From contig WHVA01000409.1 in NCBI GenBank assembly GCA_015179125.1, forward strand, positions 41,156 through 105,155: a stretch of DNA of 64,000 nt, read 5' to 3'. The notes under the pieces were generated by a model. It searched no databases, had not been told where the DNA came from, and worked only from the letters and a program-made list of their open reading frames with translations. Numbering within the stretch: position 1 is the stretch's first letter; each line of letters begins with the position of its first letter. This document shows positions 32,255 to 43,698 of this stretch, in pieces. The DNA comes from Gautieria morchelliformis. Taxonomy: Eukaryota > Basidiomycota > Agaricomycetes > Gomphales > Gomphaceae. The position numbers and the translations under genes are program-made.

Positions 32255-32825
32255 AGTTCAGAAAAGCCAATTATGATGCAAGGCAGAATAGTTACAGTAA
32301 CCGGTGGCTTCCACGTATCCCTTTCAAGTTGAAGTCCGGACACAGACAAAATAATTTATGTCGATCATGTGGCTGTCTGGCTCAGGCGCAATCCTCTGCT
32401 AATTTCATCGACGCCCCCTAACCCTATATAACCAGGCTAGATCCGAGTGTTTACTCAAGGTAGCTCACCACCTTGTGCTGCAAAACGGGAGACATCATTG
32501 CCTACCGAAGCTTTATGTAAGTACAGCCAGAGCTATCTAGACCGTATAGAAACTTACTTAACTGGGATCGAATCCACTCTATGGACCCTCGTATTATATG
32601 CTCATTACTTATATGCATGTCGACACTTCGCCACATTATATACAACCAGACTGCCAAAGCAGAACTATGGCAGACCATAGATGGTCTAGAGTAGTAGCCT
32701 AAACTATAACAAGGTGGCGTGCGACCATGAGATCATCACCTGATCAGTTCAGTGCGTGCACGGCACATGCTCCGTTCCAGATCCACGAAAACCAGAAGCG
32801 CATTCGGAACACAGTGAACCGGCGG
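32255..32825. repeat. Repeat Y copy 1, upstream flank of HsbA copy 1
   Basis: About 570 bp matching 44610-45175 with many shared words (AATTATGATGCAAGGCAGAA, GGTAGCTCACCACCTTGTGCTG, AGACCATAGATGGTCTAGAG). In copy 1 it adjoins the gene; in copy 2 it is separated from the gene by the repeat X/pogo nest. Confidence 0.85.
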
Positions 32826-33274
32826 CACGCATCCATTCCGGCAGTATTTTTCCATACGGTGCTGAGCACAGCGTGCTATTCATGTCATCCAATTATGAAG
32901 GATGCTTACCGCCTTTCAAGTTTGGCGGTACACTCATTGCTTCGGATGCCCCGCGATCTGCTGAGGGTGTATAAATGAAGCTTATGGCGAGGAAGCTGTA
33001 GCTTGAAAAGAATCCATATATAGAAGAGACAGGGTGCCATATCATGATCCGGGAAAGGCTAGATGACGAAATATCGGTAGGTTCACAGCTTCTTGGGTTT
33101 CTACAAAACGCGTGTTGACTAGTGACTTCCGCGCTTTTGATGCCTTTCGATCACCATTAGCAAAAACAGTCCGCGTTTAGGAAGCAAGCACACCGAGAAA
33201 GCATAGATGAGGGCGTAACCAAATCTCTACAAGAACATAAGCCATACTGTATATTTATTATGATGGAGTACAGC
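32826..33274. other. Stretch without a recognised feature
   Basis: I see no gene, repeat or clear signal in these 450 bases. Confidence 0.4.
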
Positions 33275-33993
33275 TTACATGTGCATGTTAATGAGATCAC
33301 GTTCCACTACTACCCCTGTGTGGAAGCGAAAATCCATAAAATCTAGCTCGTCAAGAACCATGGTACCAAGAAGGGTTATGATGTGAGGCTTAAGCTGGCA
33401 CACACTTGCGAGGATGGCGGTGGCGGGGTACCTGGCCTGTATTCTTACAGCGAGGGTCAAGTTAACACGGGAAGGACGGCCGAGGTCGATAGTCATACCT
33501 GGGATACATGTACAGCCTGATAAATCAGCTGGTAAGCAATATATTTTAACCATGAATAGAGACTCGCCATTGCGATAGGATTCTGCACGTCCACACAATT
33601 TAGGTGGATGGCAATAAGGACAAGATAGGTGTAATCCATTTATAAAAGGAGGTTGAGGCATCCTCACCATAGCGGCTCTCAGTGTAAGAGCCAAGGTAAT
33701 TTTAAAACTCGTGCACCAATGTATTCATGTTTTCCTGTGAAAGTGGAGATATCATGTGTCGTTCAACCACCAGAGGGCTGACAGTACAGGCCGAGGAAGG
33801 AGACGAGAATGGCGACAGCGATGAAGATGACCATGGTATTGACTTTGGATATATGGTACGGGAGCAGAGTCTCACAAAAGCACAACAGATATTTTATGAG
33901 CTTTATACCATGCCATAGTCGACCAGGCGTATTAGTGAAGATCTGGAATACCAAGTAGGTAATGAGCCTGAGCGAAAAAGGCACCAGATCCAT
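33275..33993 (-). CDS. Possible small membrane protein, unrecognised
   Basis: Two minus-strand frames might be exons of one gene. The first (33993-33763) has a strongly hydrophobic segment MVIFIAVAILVSFLGLYC, probably one membrane span. The second (33694-33275) has a Cys pair LSCPYCHPPKLC and a mixed sequence. The join between them (about 33760-33700) contains GT and CAG candidates only 33 nt apart, so the model is uncertain. No family is recognised, and it could be chance. Confidence 0.2.
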
Positions 33994-34212
33994 AGTAAAC
34001 GAGAGTAAGAAGGCCGGAGCAATAAAGGGTTTCTCTTGGCTTAACTTGTGATGACCTGGACGAGGTTCAAGACGACGTCGAAAGCAGCCATATCCCCGGG
34101 CCTCGGGTTTACAGCAAAATAATTAACATTTCCAGTTCTGGTAAGTAACACAACTCCACCATCTCATCCTCAGCTATACACGTACACAGGCATTGAAACA
34201 GGGTCTATTTCC

Positions 34213-35811
34213 CGCACATGAACGAGACCCAGCGCCATCTTCAAGTTATACGAACAGCAGCTGGCGCGAAGGCAGCGGTTGCTCGCGTCCGCCAGAATGA
34301 CTATGACCTCCCCTCCAAACTCGTTGGCAACCTTTCCGGCGGACCCCGAATGCTAGGATTGTCTTCGAGATGCCGGAGTCGTCGATCTATTCCTTGACAT
34401 GCTTCTACGCATGCCGCATAGTGTGGCAAGCGCTGATCACAATGTGGGTGGCTCATCTCGCGAGATTTAGCGTGCATGCAGGGAATGAAAGGACGCTATT
34501 GACAGTCCTTTCCTTCATGGGCTGGTAAGCATACAGCGCAGCCCTGGTGCTTTCCAGGGTCCAGAAAACCGGGAGGCAGCTTCAAAAATAATCAAAGCGT
34601 CGCCCGCATATGTCGCCATTTATCTGGAGCAAAAGGTGATCTATCCAGCTCTGGCGGACACGCAAATGACCTTCGCCGATCCGTCTTAGTATGGATCCAG
34701 GCCTCCTGGAACGGAGCGGCAATGTTAGGCCTAACTGACATACGAAGGTGGCTTAATACTTATGTGGTGGGTGAAGCTTATGACAGAAGTGTATAGCTAT
34801 AAGTGAACTCAAGGACGCGGGCATTGTTGAGATAACGACATGGTGCTGGTTGTCTGTGTCCTCCATTGAGCTTCGTTCCAAGGCAGCGATCGCACTCGCG
34901 GATGTGCTGGAGCAGCCCCAGTCGACCAGAGTAGACCTCGACCGAGTCATCGCTTCAGCAGGAACCGTAGAACGCCTGATTAACACATTTCATGGTGTCT
35001 TTCAAGACACTGACGTGGGCGATGAATACATGGCGAATAGCATGAGCTTACTGACGGGGTTCACTGGTCAAACTGTACACGTTGACTTGGCGCGATGGTT
35101 TGCGAAAATGAAGACCCATCACGAGGTTATGGCCGCCCTCCGACGACAATTGACGCACCCAAAGAGTGGGGAGGAAGCGTGGCGTGTATTGGAATACTCG
35201 AACGACGCTGCTTTTCCCACCGAGGAGCTTACAAACCTAATAGCACTCCATTCTTTGATCCCTCTCTTGGGGGTGCATCACTGCGGTGTGCGCAAGCATC
35301 TAGACCGTGTATGATATCTCCCCTCGATTGATATAATAATATTACTGACACCCATAAACTAGCGGCATCCTGGTCGTCCTTCATAACATTGCTCAGACAC
35401 ACATGCACATGCACCTCACATCCTGTCGCGTGCGCACATCCCCTTTGTATGCATCCGCCTTCCGCACACACCTCTCCTGGCGCTGGTGACTCACTCTCAA
35501 AAGGCTGCGGCTCTCTAATTCGGAGACGTCAGCTAAAGCGCAGAGCTAGTGGATGATCCTTGGACGCATGGCTGGGCTGCTGGTGGGCGGAGTGTGCGAG
35601 CCTGGTAGAGTCGCCTGATGCAGCTCTTAATGTGGGATTGCACAAGTGCTCTGGCTGCAAGAAGGTGTTGTATTGCACAAATGTCAAATGAGGTGAGTTG
35701 GACCTTTGTTACTGTAACCGTGTTAATTTAGGCTGAGAGCGGAGCGCTAGCGATTGGAGGGTGCATAAGAGGCAATGTGCAGTTTGGAAAGCGGCAATCG
35801 CCACACGCTGA
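34213..35811 (+). pseudogene. MYND-type zinc finger protein, degenerate
   Basis: Scattered plus-strand pieces read as one decayed gene: a helical, armadillo-like N-terminal region (AAIALADVLEQPQS, IASAGTVERLINTF, SGEEAWRVLEYS), a probable intron after 35305, and a C-terminal finger LHKCSGCKKVLYCTNVK. After a second intron-like gap comes SDWRVHKRQCAVWKAA. The spacing CX2C...YC...WRVHKRQC is the MYND protein-interaction finger, which acts in transcriptional or chromatin complexes. Two in-frame TGA codons (about 35553 and 35690) and upstream frameshifts show that it is not functional. Confidence 0.55.
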
Positions 35812-35896
35812 GAATTTAGTCATCGTGATATACCCGGCAAGAATCAAGTAACACCAGTCACTCAGTCACCCAGACTCTCGGACTCTCAGACTCTGG

Positions 35897-35992
35897 AGAA
35901 TATTTGTTCCCAATCTATATTATCTGAGCTGAACGGCGTGCCTAATAATTGCAATTCAGTTACAGTAAATATAGATTGAGAACAAATATTCT
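35897..35992. repeat. 96-bp inverted repeat (small MITE-like)
   Basis: The 25-bp arms AGAATATTTGTTCCCAATCT... (35897-35921) and its mirror (35968-35992) have one mismatch. The loop is about 46 bp. No flanking duplication is clear. Its right arm abuts the first codons of the permease fragment. Confidence 0.75.
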
Positions 35993-36378
35993 GCGTGATC
36001 TCTGCGGGGTTGCTCTGGGTTTACGTCTCCCCCTCTCGATGGCCTGATTGGGAGGCACCGTATCGTGGTATTCCTGTCGTCGCCCTCTTCTTGGTATCCA
36101 ACCTCTTCCTTGCGATTGCACCCCTGATTCCCCCGACGGCTGCTTTCTCACTTTACGCGCAAATACCATATTGGGTGTTCTTTTCATCGTATTTGTATCA
36201 TTCTCACCTATTTCAACAGTCACACGCTGCGGCAACTTTGCTAATTTTACTCGCGGCTTTAACTTACTGGTATATATGGGCCAGCGTTATGCCTCGACTC
36301 GGAGGCTATAAACTAGACCGGGAAGTTCTCATACAAGACGACGGTGTATCAAGAACTGTATTGACAAAGGTGTGGTAA
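35993..36378 (+). pseudogene. 3' end of an amino-acid permease gene (APC superfamily)
   Basis: The C-terminal membrane helices of a basidiomycete amino-acid transporter (methionine-permease type): PDWEAPYRGIPVVALFLVSN, AIAPLIPPTAAFSLYAQIPYW, an intron of about 42 nt (GTGTTC to CAACAG), then LLILLAALTYWYIWASVMP and RLGGYKLDREVLIQDDGVSR. The stop is at 36378. The other exons are absent: the left side is a short inverted repeat. This is a gene fragment, not a whole transporter. Confidence 0.75.
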
Positions 36379-37196
36379 TTGTTGTCAGCTAAGTTACCTA
36401 CACTCTGAATAAACGCTATCTCCTGCTCTCGAATCCTGAGTTTATGTCAGGACCTTCTAACAGCAAGGCGGAATTAGTGCCCTCTTCTGTTTGAATCTAT
36501 AATTCTCCTCTGGCTCTACAAGATGGACCGAGCTAAGTACCAGCGCTCGACAGGTCATCCCCACATCCTTCCAGTGACAGCTCCAGGCCTCTTTGACGAG
36601 AACATACCAGCGATAAACAAAAGGACAACCACAACCCTCTTCGAAAGGCGACCATTTGTTGATTTCCGCTGGGCACTTCGCCTGACTCACCATGCTTATT
36701 TGACCGTACCATAGAATCCAGCTGACAGTCACAGTGCGTATTCGTCTTTGCAATATCCCAAGTGATTAATTTCTCCGCCTTTTCTTTCGGCATTTTTCTG
36801 GTACAGAACCAAGCATCCGGAATGCGAACTGAAGGCATCATTGGACCATTCAATGTTATTTCCACATTTCATCGAATCGGAAAGTTATACTGCCCGGAGA
36901 GGGGTGCTTAAGATAAATTTAAGCATGTCATTTAATTGAAACCAGTCAGCTTCATGAAGTTATGTCCGTAGAGACCCGGCTGTACAAGAAAGAAGTACGA
37001 CGACAACCCCGATCAGTACGTGGGGTGCGTTTCTGTTTACATTTATAAACGCCCTCTCCCACCTTGTTTTGCTTTGTTATGTGAGTACAGTGTCCAAGAA
37101 TTTCACTGGAAAGAATAATTCCCCCCAAAACTATGCATCTTCTTGATTTGAACGTCCCCCGGAAGGATGTGATGCCTAGGAAGCAATCGAACCAGT

Positions 37197-38102
37197 TTAT
37201 GCATCAGCGTACGCAGCAACAGCGTTCTCGAACGCTGCGTCGAGGGCGGTCTTTATGGCAGTAGCGTTCGCCTTGAGGACCGTCTGGTATGGCAATGTCG
37301 ACAGGGTCAGCAAGTCATACTACTGATCAGAACTAGTACACACAGGAGTAGCAGCAATGAGGGCACTCGCGAAAGCCTATCACAGGGTGAGTAGTCTCAT
37401 GATGCTTTAGCTGCACTGCAGCGCACCGTCATGTTGCTATTCAGGTTGCCGATATCCTGCTTGACAAGAGCCGTGACGCCTCCAATAGGCAAGCCTTGAA
37501 ACGCGGGCTTTTTGGCAACGATGGCATTGAGGGCATCGATGATCGTGGGCTGGATGGCCTCGAGACTCTGAAGAATGGCGGTGGCATCGGCGTCGCTAAA
37601 TGCACCCGTACTCTTGAAAAAGAGTAAGGCAATTGTTATGTTGAAGCACATTCACAGGAAGCCTAACCGTAACGTCGGTGGTGCCCTATTCATGCGGTGC
37701 AAGCACGGCATTTAGGTGACTTTTCAATGCATTTGAAGGCACTTCACTGACCTGAATGATAGCAGAGGTGAGAGAGTCCTTATTCATAGCCTGCAGTGAA
37801 CACAGGATAATCAGGCAAGGAAGGAGGCGTGAGACGGAGCTACTAACCAAAGCTTGGAGCAACGATCCTCCGGAATCGGGGACAGAGTTGATCGCGGAAT
37901 TCAGAGTGGTCTACATCAACAGCGGAAGACGGGAATTTGGAATGAAAATCGAGGAAGAGGGAGAGTGCATGATCGCTCTCACAAGCTTACTGTTGATTGT
38001 GGCGATGTCGGCTTCAACTTGCGCGACCGTACGTTTGTTGAAAGGCGAAGCGGAAGCAGCAAGGGCAGAAATGAGGACAACGAAGGCGGAAATCTGAACC
38101 AT
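37197..38102 (-). CDS. HsbA-like hydrophobic surface binding protein, copy 2, 7 exons
   Basis: Same structure as copy 1 with an 18-nt exon 4; the coding length is 546 nt, 181 residues, because exon 3 lost two codons (AMNKDSLTSAIIQ against AIHTDSVNLVSAIAQ). The signal peptide is VVLISALAASASP. Most substitutions spare the frame and splice sites (GTGAG donor in intron 1), so both copies may be expressed. The upstream region is altered: about 100 bp beyond the TATA box (38163-38170) begins repeat X with its nested pogo element, which may have changed expression. Secreted; surface-binding role inferred from the family. Confidence 0.85.
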
Positions 38103-38162
38103 GGTAGAAACGAGCGGGCCTTAGTTTGATCTCAAAGAATGGAATGGAACTCAGGTGGAGCC

Positions 38163-38170
38163 TTTATATA
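38163..38170 (-). promoter_or_regulatory. TATA box of HsbA-like copy 2
   Basis: TATATAAAGG on the minus strand, about 62 nt before the ATG at 38102. Confidence 0.6.
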
Positions 38171-38929
38171 CTTTGAAGTCTACAACCGCCTTCATGGTGC
38201 AATATCAATAGCTTCCGAAGCGAAAGTCTATAGCATAGCGTTTGCGCCTGGACTCGTCATTCGCCGATCAGGAAAAGCGCGTTAGGGCGCTAAACCCGTC
38301 CGCAGCGAGCTATCAAATTACAATATAGACCGTATGTATTTTGATAGCTCGCCATGAGTGGCACCCGTTCGAACATCGAACGGGACCCAGTGCTGGCGGC
38401 GCGTCGAAGTCCCCAACGGTCCTTAGCGCCGGGTTCTAACTAAGATCGATGACAAATACACGGGTACCGACAGGGCGGCGCCGCGACTCCGCATATACAG
38501 TTGCGGACAATCAAACTCAGCTAATTTGGAGACCCATTTATGCACACTGCCACAAATGTCCAGAATAGTCAAAAACTGCTAGAACATGTACATTACCGTC
38601 ATTTGAAACAGCAAAAATGGATTTATCACTCATCGTCCCCTGTGCTGTTCCTAAATTCTTCAAAAAATCGGAGTATATTATAGCACCATATTTTACTGCT
38701 GCCTATAGGTCTAATCTATCAAATTATAACTGAGGAATGTAATAAATGTGAGCCCCAGTCATGAGGGGACTCGGAGCTCAAAACGGGTATCTGAAACACC
38801 TGTGGGAAATCACTCGTCCTCACTCTCGTCACTCTCTGAGCCGCTACTCTCATCCTCTGGATCAACGGCGGTCGTTTTGGGGGCACACTTCTTCACAGAA
38901 AGCTTTGGAGGGGCAGGGATCTTGGTGGG

Positions 38930-41512
38930 TCACTTTGGTTTAAGCCATCTGGGTCGCCGCCACTCACTTTTCACCAGCTCGCTCCCTCTTTGCCAGGCCA
39001 GCAACTCGCCCGCATAACCTGCTAGTCTGACGCGATTCTCCTCTGCAATTTTGGCCGCTTCCTCCTCCCAGTTCTTCTTTGCCTTGACCTGCTCCTTCTG
39101 TGCCACTTTTCTGACTTCTTTATCAATCTTCTCTGCCTCTTTAGCTTCTTCGTGGTCCTTCATGGCGCTGTGAAATCTAGGATCGGTGAGGAGCCGTGGT
39201 AAACCATCCCCCATCAGCTTCTCTTTTTTTCTTACTTTTGCTTTTCTCTTCTTTTTTGTACAGGTGGTCCCTAAGCCTATTTACGTGTATCCAGGCCAAC
39301 ACAAGTTGGGTGCGTTTGGTGAGAAGGCGCTCCTTCATCACCTCGAGTTCATACTGAGTGTGAGCGAGCTTCAGCTGCAATACTGCTGACTGTTCTGTGT
39401 CAGGTTCCTGTCAGGGGAACACCAATCGCACACTGCTTTATTGCAATGTGCTTTATCACACTGCGCATTATCGCATGCATTATCGCAGTGTGCATTATTG
39501 CATGCTTTATCGCACTGTGCATTATTGCAGTGTGCATTATCGCATGCATTATCACATGCCTTATCGCATGCTTTATCGCAGCGTGTCGTTGGTGGCCCCT
39601 GAGCTTCTCCTAGCCTTTGGCATCCTTCTGTCTTGTGTTCCATTTATTTCCCTTCCTGTTCCGGCCCCTTCCGACATCATTCCTTCCTTATCTGCCCAGC
39701 CCTGTTATTGCTGGTGTGATTGCTTATGTAACTCGGGCATTCGGTAATCGGGCTAGCATGCCCGAGTTTGCTTATAGTCGTAGTTAGGTGGCGAAGGGGT
39801 TCCTTAGAGTTTTCTCTTTGGATCCCCCTTCGCCAGTTATGTCTGTGTCCTGTATATAGTTCTCTATCTTACTTTGGATCCCCCTTTGCCAGTTTGCCGC
39901 TTGAGTGTAGAGTGTCTGCCTAGGTTGCCCTTATAGTTCCCAGGTAAGCATCTCTGACGCATCTGTTGGTGCTTCAATGGCTGAGAACGGTGCCATTGGA
40001 ACCTCCAAAGAGGAGTGGATCGGGGATGAGCTGGTCAAGAAAGATGTTGTCTTGTGTGCCTCAAGAACTTCATTCATCTCTGCCTCAGCCAGGAGCCTTG
40101 GATCAATGTGGAGGGTGCGTGTCTTTGTTGGAGTATAAAAAACCGGCACCTTAGGGACTCATTGTGAGGACCCCAAAGCCAGGACCGCTTGAATGGAAGG
40201 TCCTTCCACCATCGCTTGAACAGGGGATGGGATGGTAGGAAGTGGGAGTGGAGCCTTTGTCGACGTCTCCTTACTAGGGTCCAGCTGTTCAGGTGAGATG
40301 GCATCAGGATTGAATGGATAAATGCCTGTCTTTGAAAATGCACTCTTGACTGTGCTTGGAACGAATGTCCACTTCCACGCAGCTGCGAGAGGGCTGAGAA
40401 AATTAGATTTCGTGACCTTCTCTCCTGTCCTCCATTCAAAATGAAGGGTCTCTTGAGCCCAATAAGTCTTGAACGCTCCAAAGCAAGCAACATCGAGGCC
40501 CTGCAAGATGTGCATTGTGTGTGCGGGATAGCAAATGAGCGAGCTCTTGTTAGCGATGGCATAATTGAGCACTTCGAGTTTGTAGTGAGAGACATGTCCA
40601 TCCACGAGAAGGAGGCGAGGCTTTCTGCATGCCTTTGCTCTAGTCTCATCATCGAACCGTTGGATCCAGAGAAGTCCCAGCTTGCCATCCGTCCAGCCCT
40701 TGAGAGAGTAACCAATGCTGAAGACATTGTCGGCATACATTCAACTAAAACAATATGTGACTCACAAAGCCTCAGTAGGGTTCTCCTGTAACCACTTCAC
40801 TTGATAGTGCTTCCCTTTGAATATCACGATTGGTCTCAACACGCTGCCATGACCGTTGTATTTTCACAATTAGTCTCTCGCTTCTGATGCTGGATCTTCT
40901 TCCCCTTGCCACCTATTACTCTCTCCTTCTGTGCAACTCCCGACATCAATCCACTTTCATATCCCCCATACATGTTTTGTGGTTCAAACCCGCCACAATT
41001 ATCATTCTCCTGCCATAGGACATCATAAAACATCTTGATATTGAAGGGATTAGCTGCCTGGCCACAAACTGACTCAAGCGGCCGTGACCAATAGGCAGAA
41101 AGGTGATTGGCATGCCTCTCATGAATGAAACGATGCGTCCAATTCACCCCGACACCAGGGTGGTCCGGGTTTGCTGCTTGTAGGATCTTGTCTGCAATCT
41201 CTCGAATCCTCCGAAGGTTTAGTGGGAAGCCTCTGTTGGCAACTTCAATGGCATAAGCGACAACCACGTCTTCCTGCTCGCCTGTGAGGTGTGCACTTGT
41301 CTTGAAACTGGCATCCTTTGATGCTCGCGTCAACTCTTGCTTGTGCCGTCGCACTGTGTTATGATCAACATGAATGTGCTTCCCGGTTTTAAGGAAATGC
41401 TGGTGCTCAGCAAGTTCAGAAGCCTGTCGGTAGCCAAATCGCTTTCGAGCCTCATAATGAGATACATTTGACGCGTCACTTTGAGCCTGATGCGCTCTAT
41501 AAGTCGCAACGG
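38930..41512 (-). pseudogene. pogo transposase (DDE_1 superfamily), degenerate
   Basis: Minus strand, from about 41512: N-terminal HTH (HYEARKRFGYRQASELAEHQ), a CENP-B/Tc5-type DNA-binding domain (LTGEQEDVVVAYAIEVANRG, GVNWTHRFIHERH), then the DDE catalytic domain: MYGGYESG (relatives have Asp before ESG, here Tyr), LLLVDGHVSHY, CYPAHTMHILQGLDVACFG and FSKTGIYPFNPDAI. The C-terminal coiled coil KDHEEAKEAEKIDKEVRK ends at WLKPK (38930). Frame changes near 40.75 kb and an insertion at about 39.39-39.95 kb break it. It would cut and paste the element at TA sites; loss of the first catalytic aspartate alone would abolish this. Confidence 0.85.
39394..39945. mobile_element. Insertion inside the pogo transposase, with GCATTATCGC repeats
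   Basis: The transposase reading ...EAPTDASEM (right) and EQSAVLQLKLAHTQYELE (left) is separated by about 550 bp. It includes an array of imperfect GCATTATCGCA/TGCATTATTGCA units (39440-39590), a palindrome CTCGGGCAT...ATGCCCGAG (about 39730-39770) and a repeated TTGGATCCCCCTTCGCCAG. The word CTGAC occurs at both borders, but TG..CA ends do not fit it. The class is unknown. Confidence 0.5.
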
Positions 41513-42245
41513 CTACACAATGAGTTCCTCTCGGTTCCTGCTTTTCTCACGAGATTTGACCTCATTTGACTTTGCCCATCCTGGAATGGATGTTGGTACC
41601 TGCAGGGACTGGCAGCAGAAGCGTGTGTAGGCTTCGACAAGGTGCAGTGAGAGCGCTGGGGGAGGAACGGCCGATGCACCAAACCCCCACCAGTTCTGCA
41701 GCAAATTATTGTTTCTCTCATGTGTCCTATGTAAAATTTCTCTTTATGGACCAAACTTTGGGATAGAACTGTATTTGTACTCAAATGATCTGATTTGGTG
41801 CTGATACAGGCTCAATACCACAAAAAGCCACTTTTTTGCGCAATATTATCCCACAACTCTACCAATTTTGGTCCGTTTCTTTAGCTCCTTTAAGGGGTCA
41901 TGCTTTTCACATTTATCTGGAGATTTTCTATTAGGGGAGTATTCAGATCCCACTGGACCACAGCTTGGGAAATTGAGGTTGTCTCAGATGGCGGTGCTGT
42001 CTCAGATGATGGTGGAAAACTGTACACCTTGATGAACATAATTCTACGAGCCGATTTCCTTATTAAATTTTTGGGCTGACAACGCTGAAAATTTGGCCAC
42101 CCTGCAAAAAATTCGGGAAAAATATGAAAAAATGCGCAATTGACAGCTCTCAATGAGCTGAACATGATTACATTTGCCAAATTAAGTTCAGGCTAACGGT
42201 TGTGGTGGAAAAACAAGTGGAAGTTGTAGTAATCCAGAGGATGAC

Positions 42246-43698
42246 TGTAGGGGAACGGCTGTTCAACCAGCCAAGGAAGGCTGCACAACCAGCCCTAGTC
42301 TTTTCCTTTTTGTCTTGACAATATGTAAAAACACATTTGAAGAATTAACAGTATCTGTGTGCTGTTAATATAACTGGGGAAAGGCTTTTCAAACATTCCT
42401 CTAGTTTTCCTATATTTTTCCTTATTTTTCCAAAGTCTCCATGGCTCAAACTACCATTTTTCTGTCATTACAGAGTTGTGGATCCTCTAGCACCCACAAC
42501 TCTGTTCCGGGCGCTCTATTTCAAACTCCGCCGGGCACCTCGGCGGTGGCCGCATTTTCAGACTTATGGTCACCCAAGCACCCACAAGTCCGCCGGATGG
42601 CTCTCTCAGTATTTCCAGCTGAGTCCCAAACTGTTGCTATATGCAGCTATAGCAACTGTCCAGCCTGTTTGGCTTCACCAAACAAAGGGGATCATGGTCA
42701 GTCATGACAACTAGGCTGTACCAGGCTATGCTCAGCTGTGCTAAGCAGTGTTCTTAGTAACTATGGCTACAGAGCCCTAATTGGCTCAGAACTGCTTACT
42801 CAGCTTCTGAGTGCCAAATACATGGTTATCTGGAGATACAGCCTCAATGGCTCAACCAATCCAGGCACACCTTGGTGAGTCAGGAGTACATGCATGGTAG
42901 AGTCCCCTGGAAACAGCCAGTTTCTTCCAACCCTTTCTTCCACCTTCCACAAGCTTCTTCCCCCATTCCATTAATAGTTAGAAGGTTCTACCTGCTTACT
43001 AAGCTCTTGTACATTACAATATAAAAGGAGGCCATTTGCCTGCCCTTTGAGCAGCCAATCTACCCATCTTCTATCCTACACAGCTTGTGTGACTTGCACA
43101 TCTTATCTAAGTTCCTAACCCGAACTAGAATACTACTCTTGCTTAGAGTAACTATTCTTAGTGAAGTAGTTGCTTTACTGCTTAGCCACTTAGCGTAACA
43201 CGCTGGGTGAAACTCTACAGAGTAAGGTTGGCAATCGATTTTCTTGTCAATTAGCACTCCAATACCCGAGACGAGCTGTTCAGTTGATTTTCCTGTTCAG
43301 TGACTTTCACAAGTCAAGTCAAGTTGTGTGCGAAAGCCACTTCACATTGCTCTCTCGTTATTGCAGTGCATTGACATTGGTCAACCCAATCCACTTGCAA
43401 ACTCTCCTGCGGAGCCTATTCCCTCTTTATTAAAAGGAATACTCTTGGACCCCAATAGTGTCCTTGAACCTACACACTCTTTTAGTTTATTGTTCAGTGC
43501 AGCTAAGAAACACATTGCCTTCCAGCTGTAATAACTTGGACTAGTTATTACACAGATTGCAACCAAGGTACAAATATTAAATTATTTCCGGAGTTGTGCT
43601 GCTGCATTGAACTGGTATTCTACCAGTCGTGTAAACGACACGTTCTGATAGACAGAGGCGTTAGCAATAACACCAAAGTCTTGAAGGGTTCCAAAACA
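42246..43698 (+). repeat. Solo LTR, Family D, with ATGAC target duplication
   Basis: 1,453 bp from TGTAGGGGAACGG to GGTTCCAAAACA, flanked by ATGAC on both sides (42241-42245, 43699-43703). A TATA box (CAATATAAAAGGAGGCC, about 43017) marks the promoter. Related LTRs lie at 54172 and 57207. A perfect duplication shows that it arose by LTR-LTR recombination of a full insertion. Confidence 0.95.

Larger units (their letters stand above)
36740..38265. repeat. Segmental duplication, copy 2 (HsbA block)
   Basis: Partner of 30786-32250. It differs by an extra 134 bp at about 37022-37155 that is bordered by ACGT on both sides, and by a 6-bp deletion in exon 3 of the gene. Confidence 0.85.

Noticed and set aside
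38375..38400. tRNA-like T arm (CGTTCGAACATCGAACG)
   Set aside because: The palindrome does not fit a 5-bp stem with 7-nt loop, and no acceptor or anticodon arm is found. I found no convincing tRNA or rRNA gene in the window.
38267..38495. Helitron end in repeat X
   Set aside because: No TC start or CTRR end with hairpin fits; the outer ends are inverted repeats instead.
39371..39643. Cys/Asp-rich 90-codon frame on the minus strand
   Set aside because: It is a by-product of the GCATTATCGC tandem array; the repeated CDKACDN pattern follows the DNA repeat.
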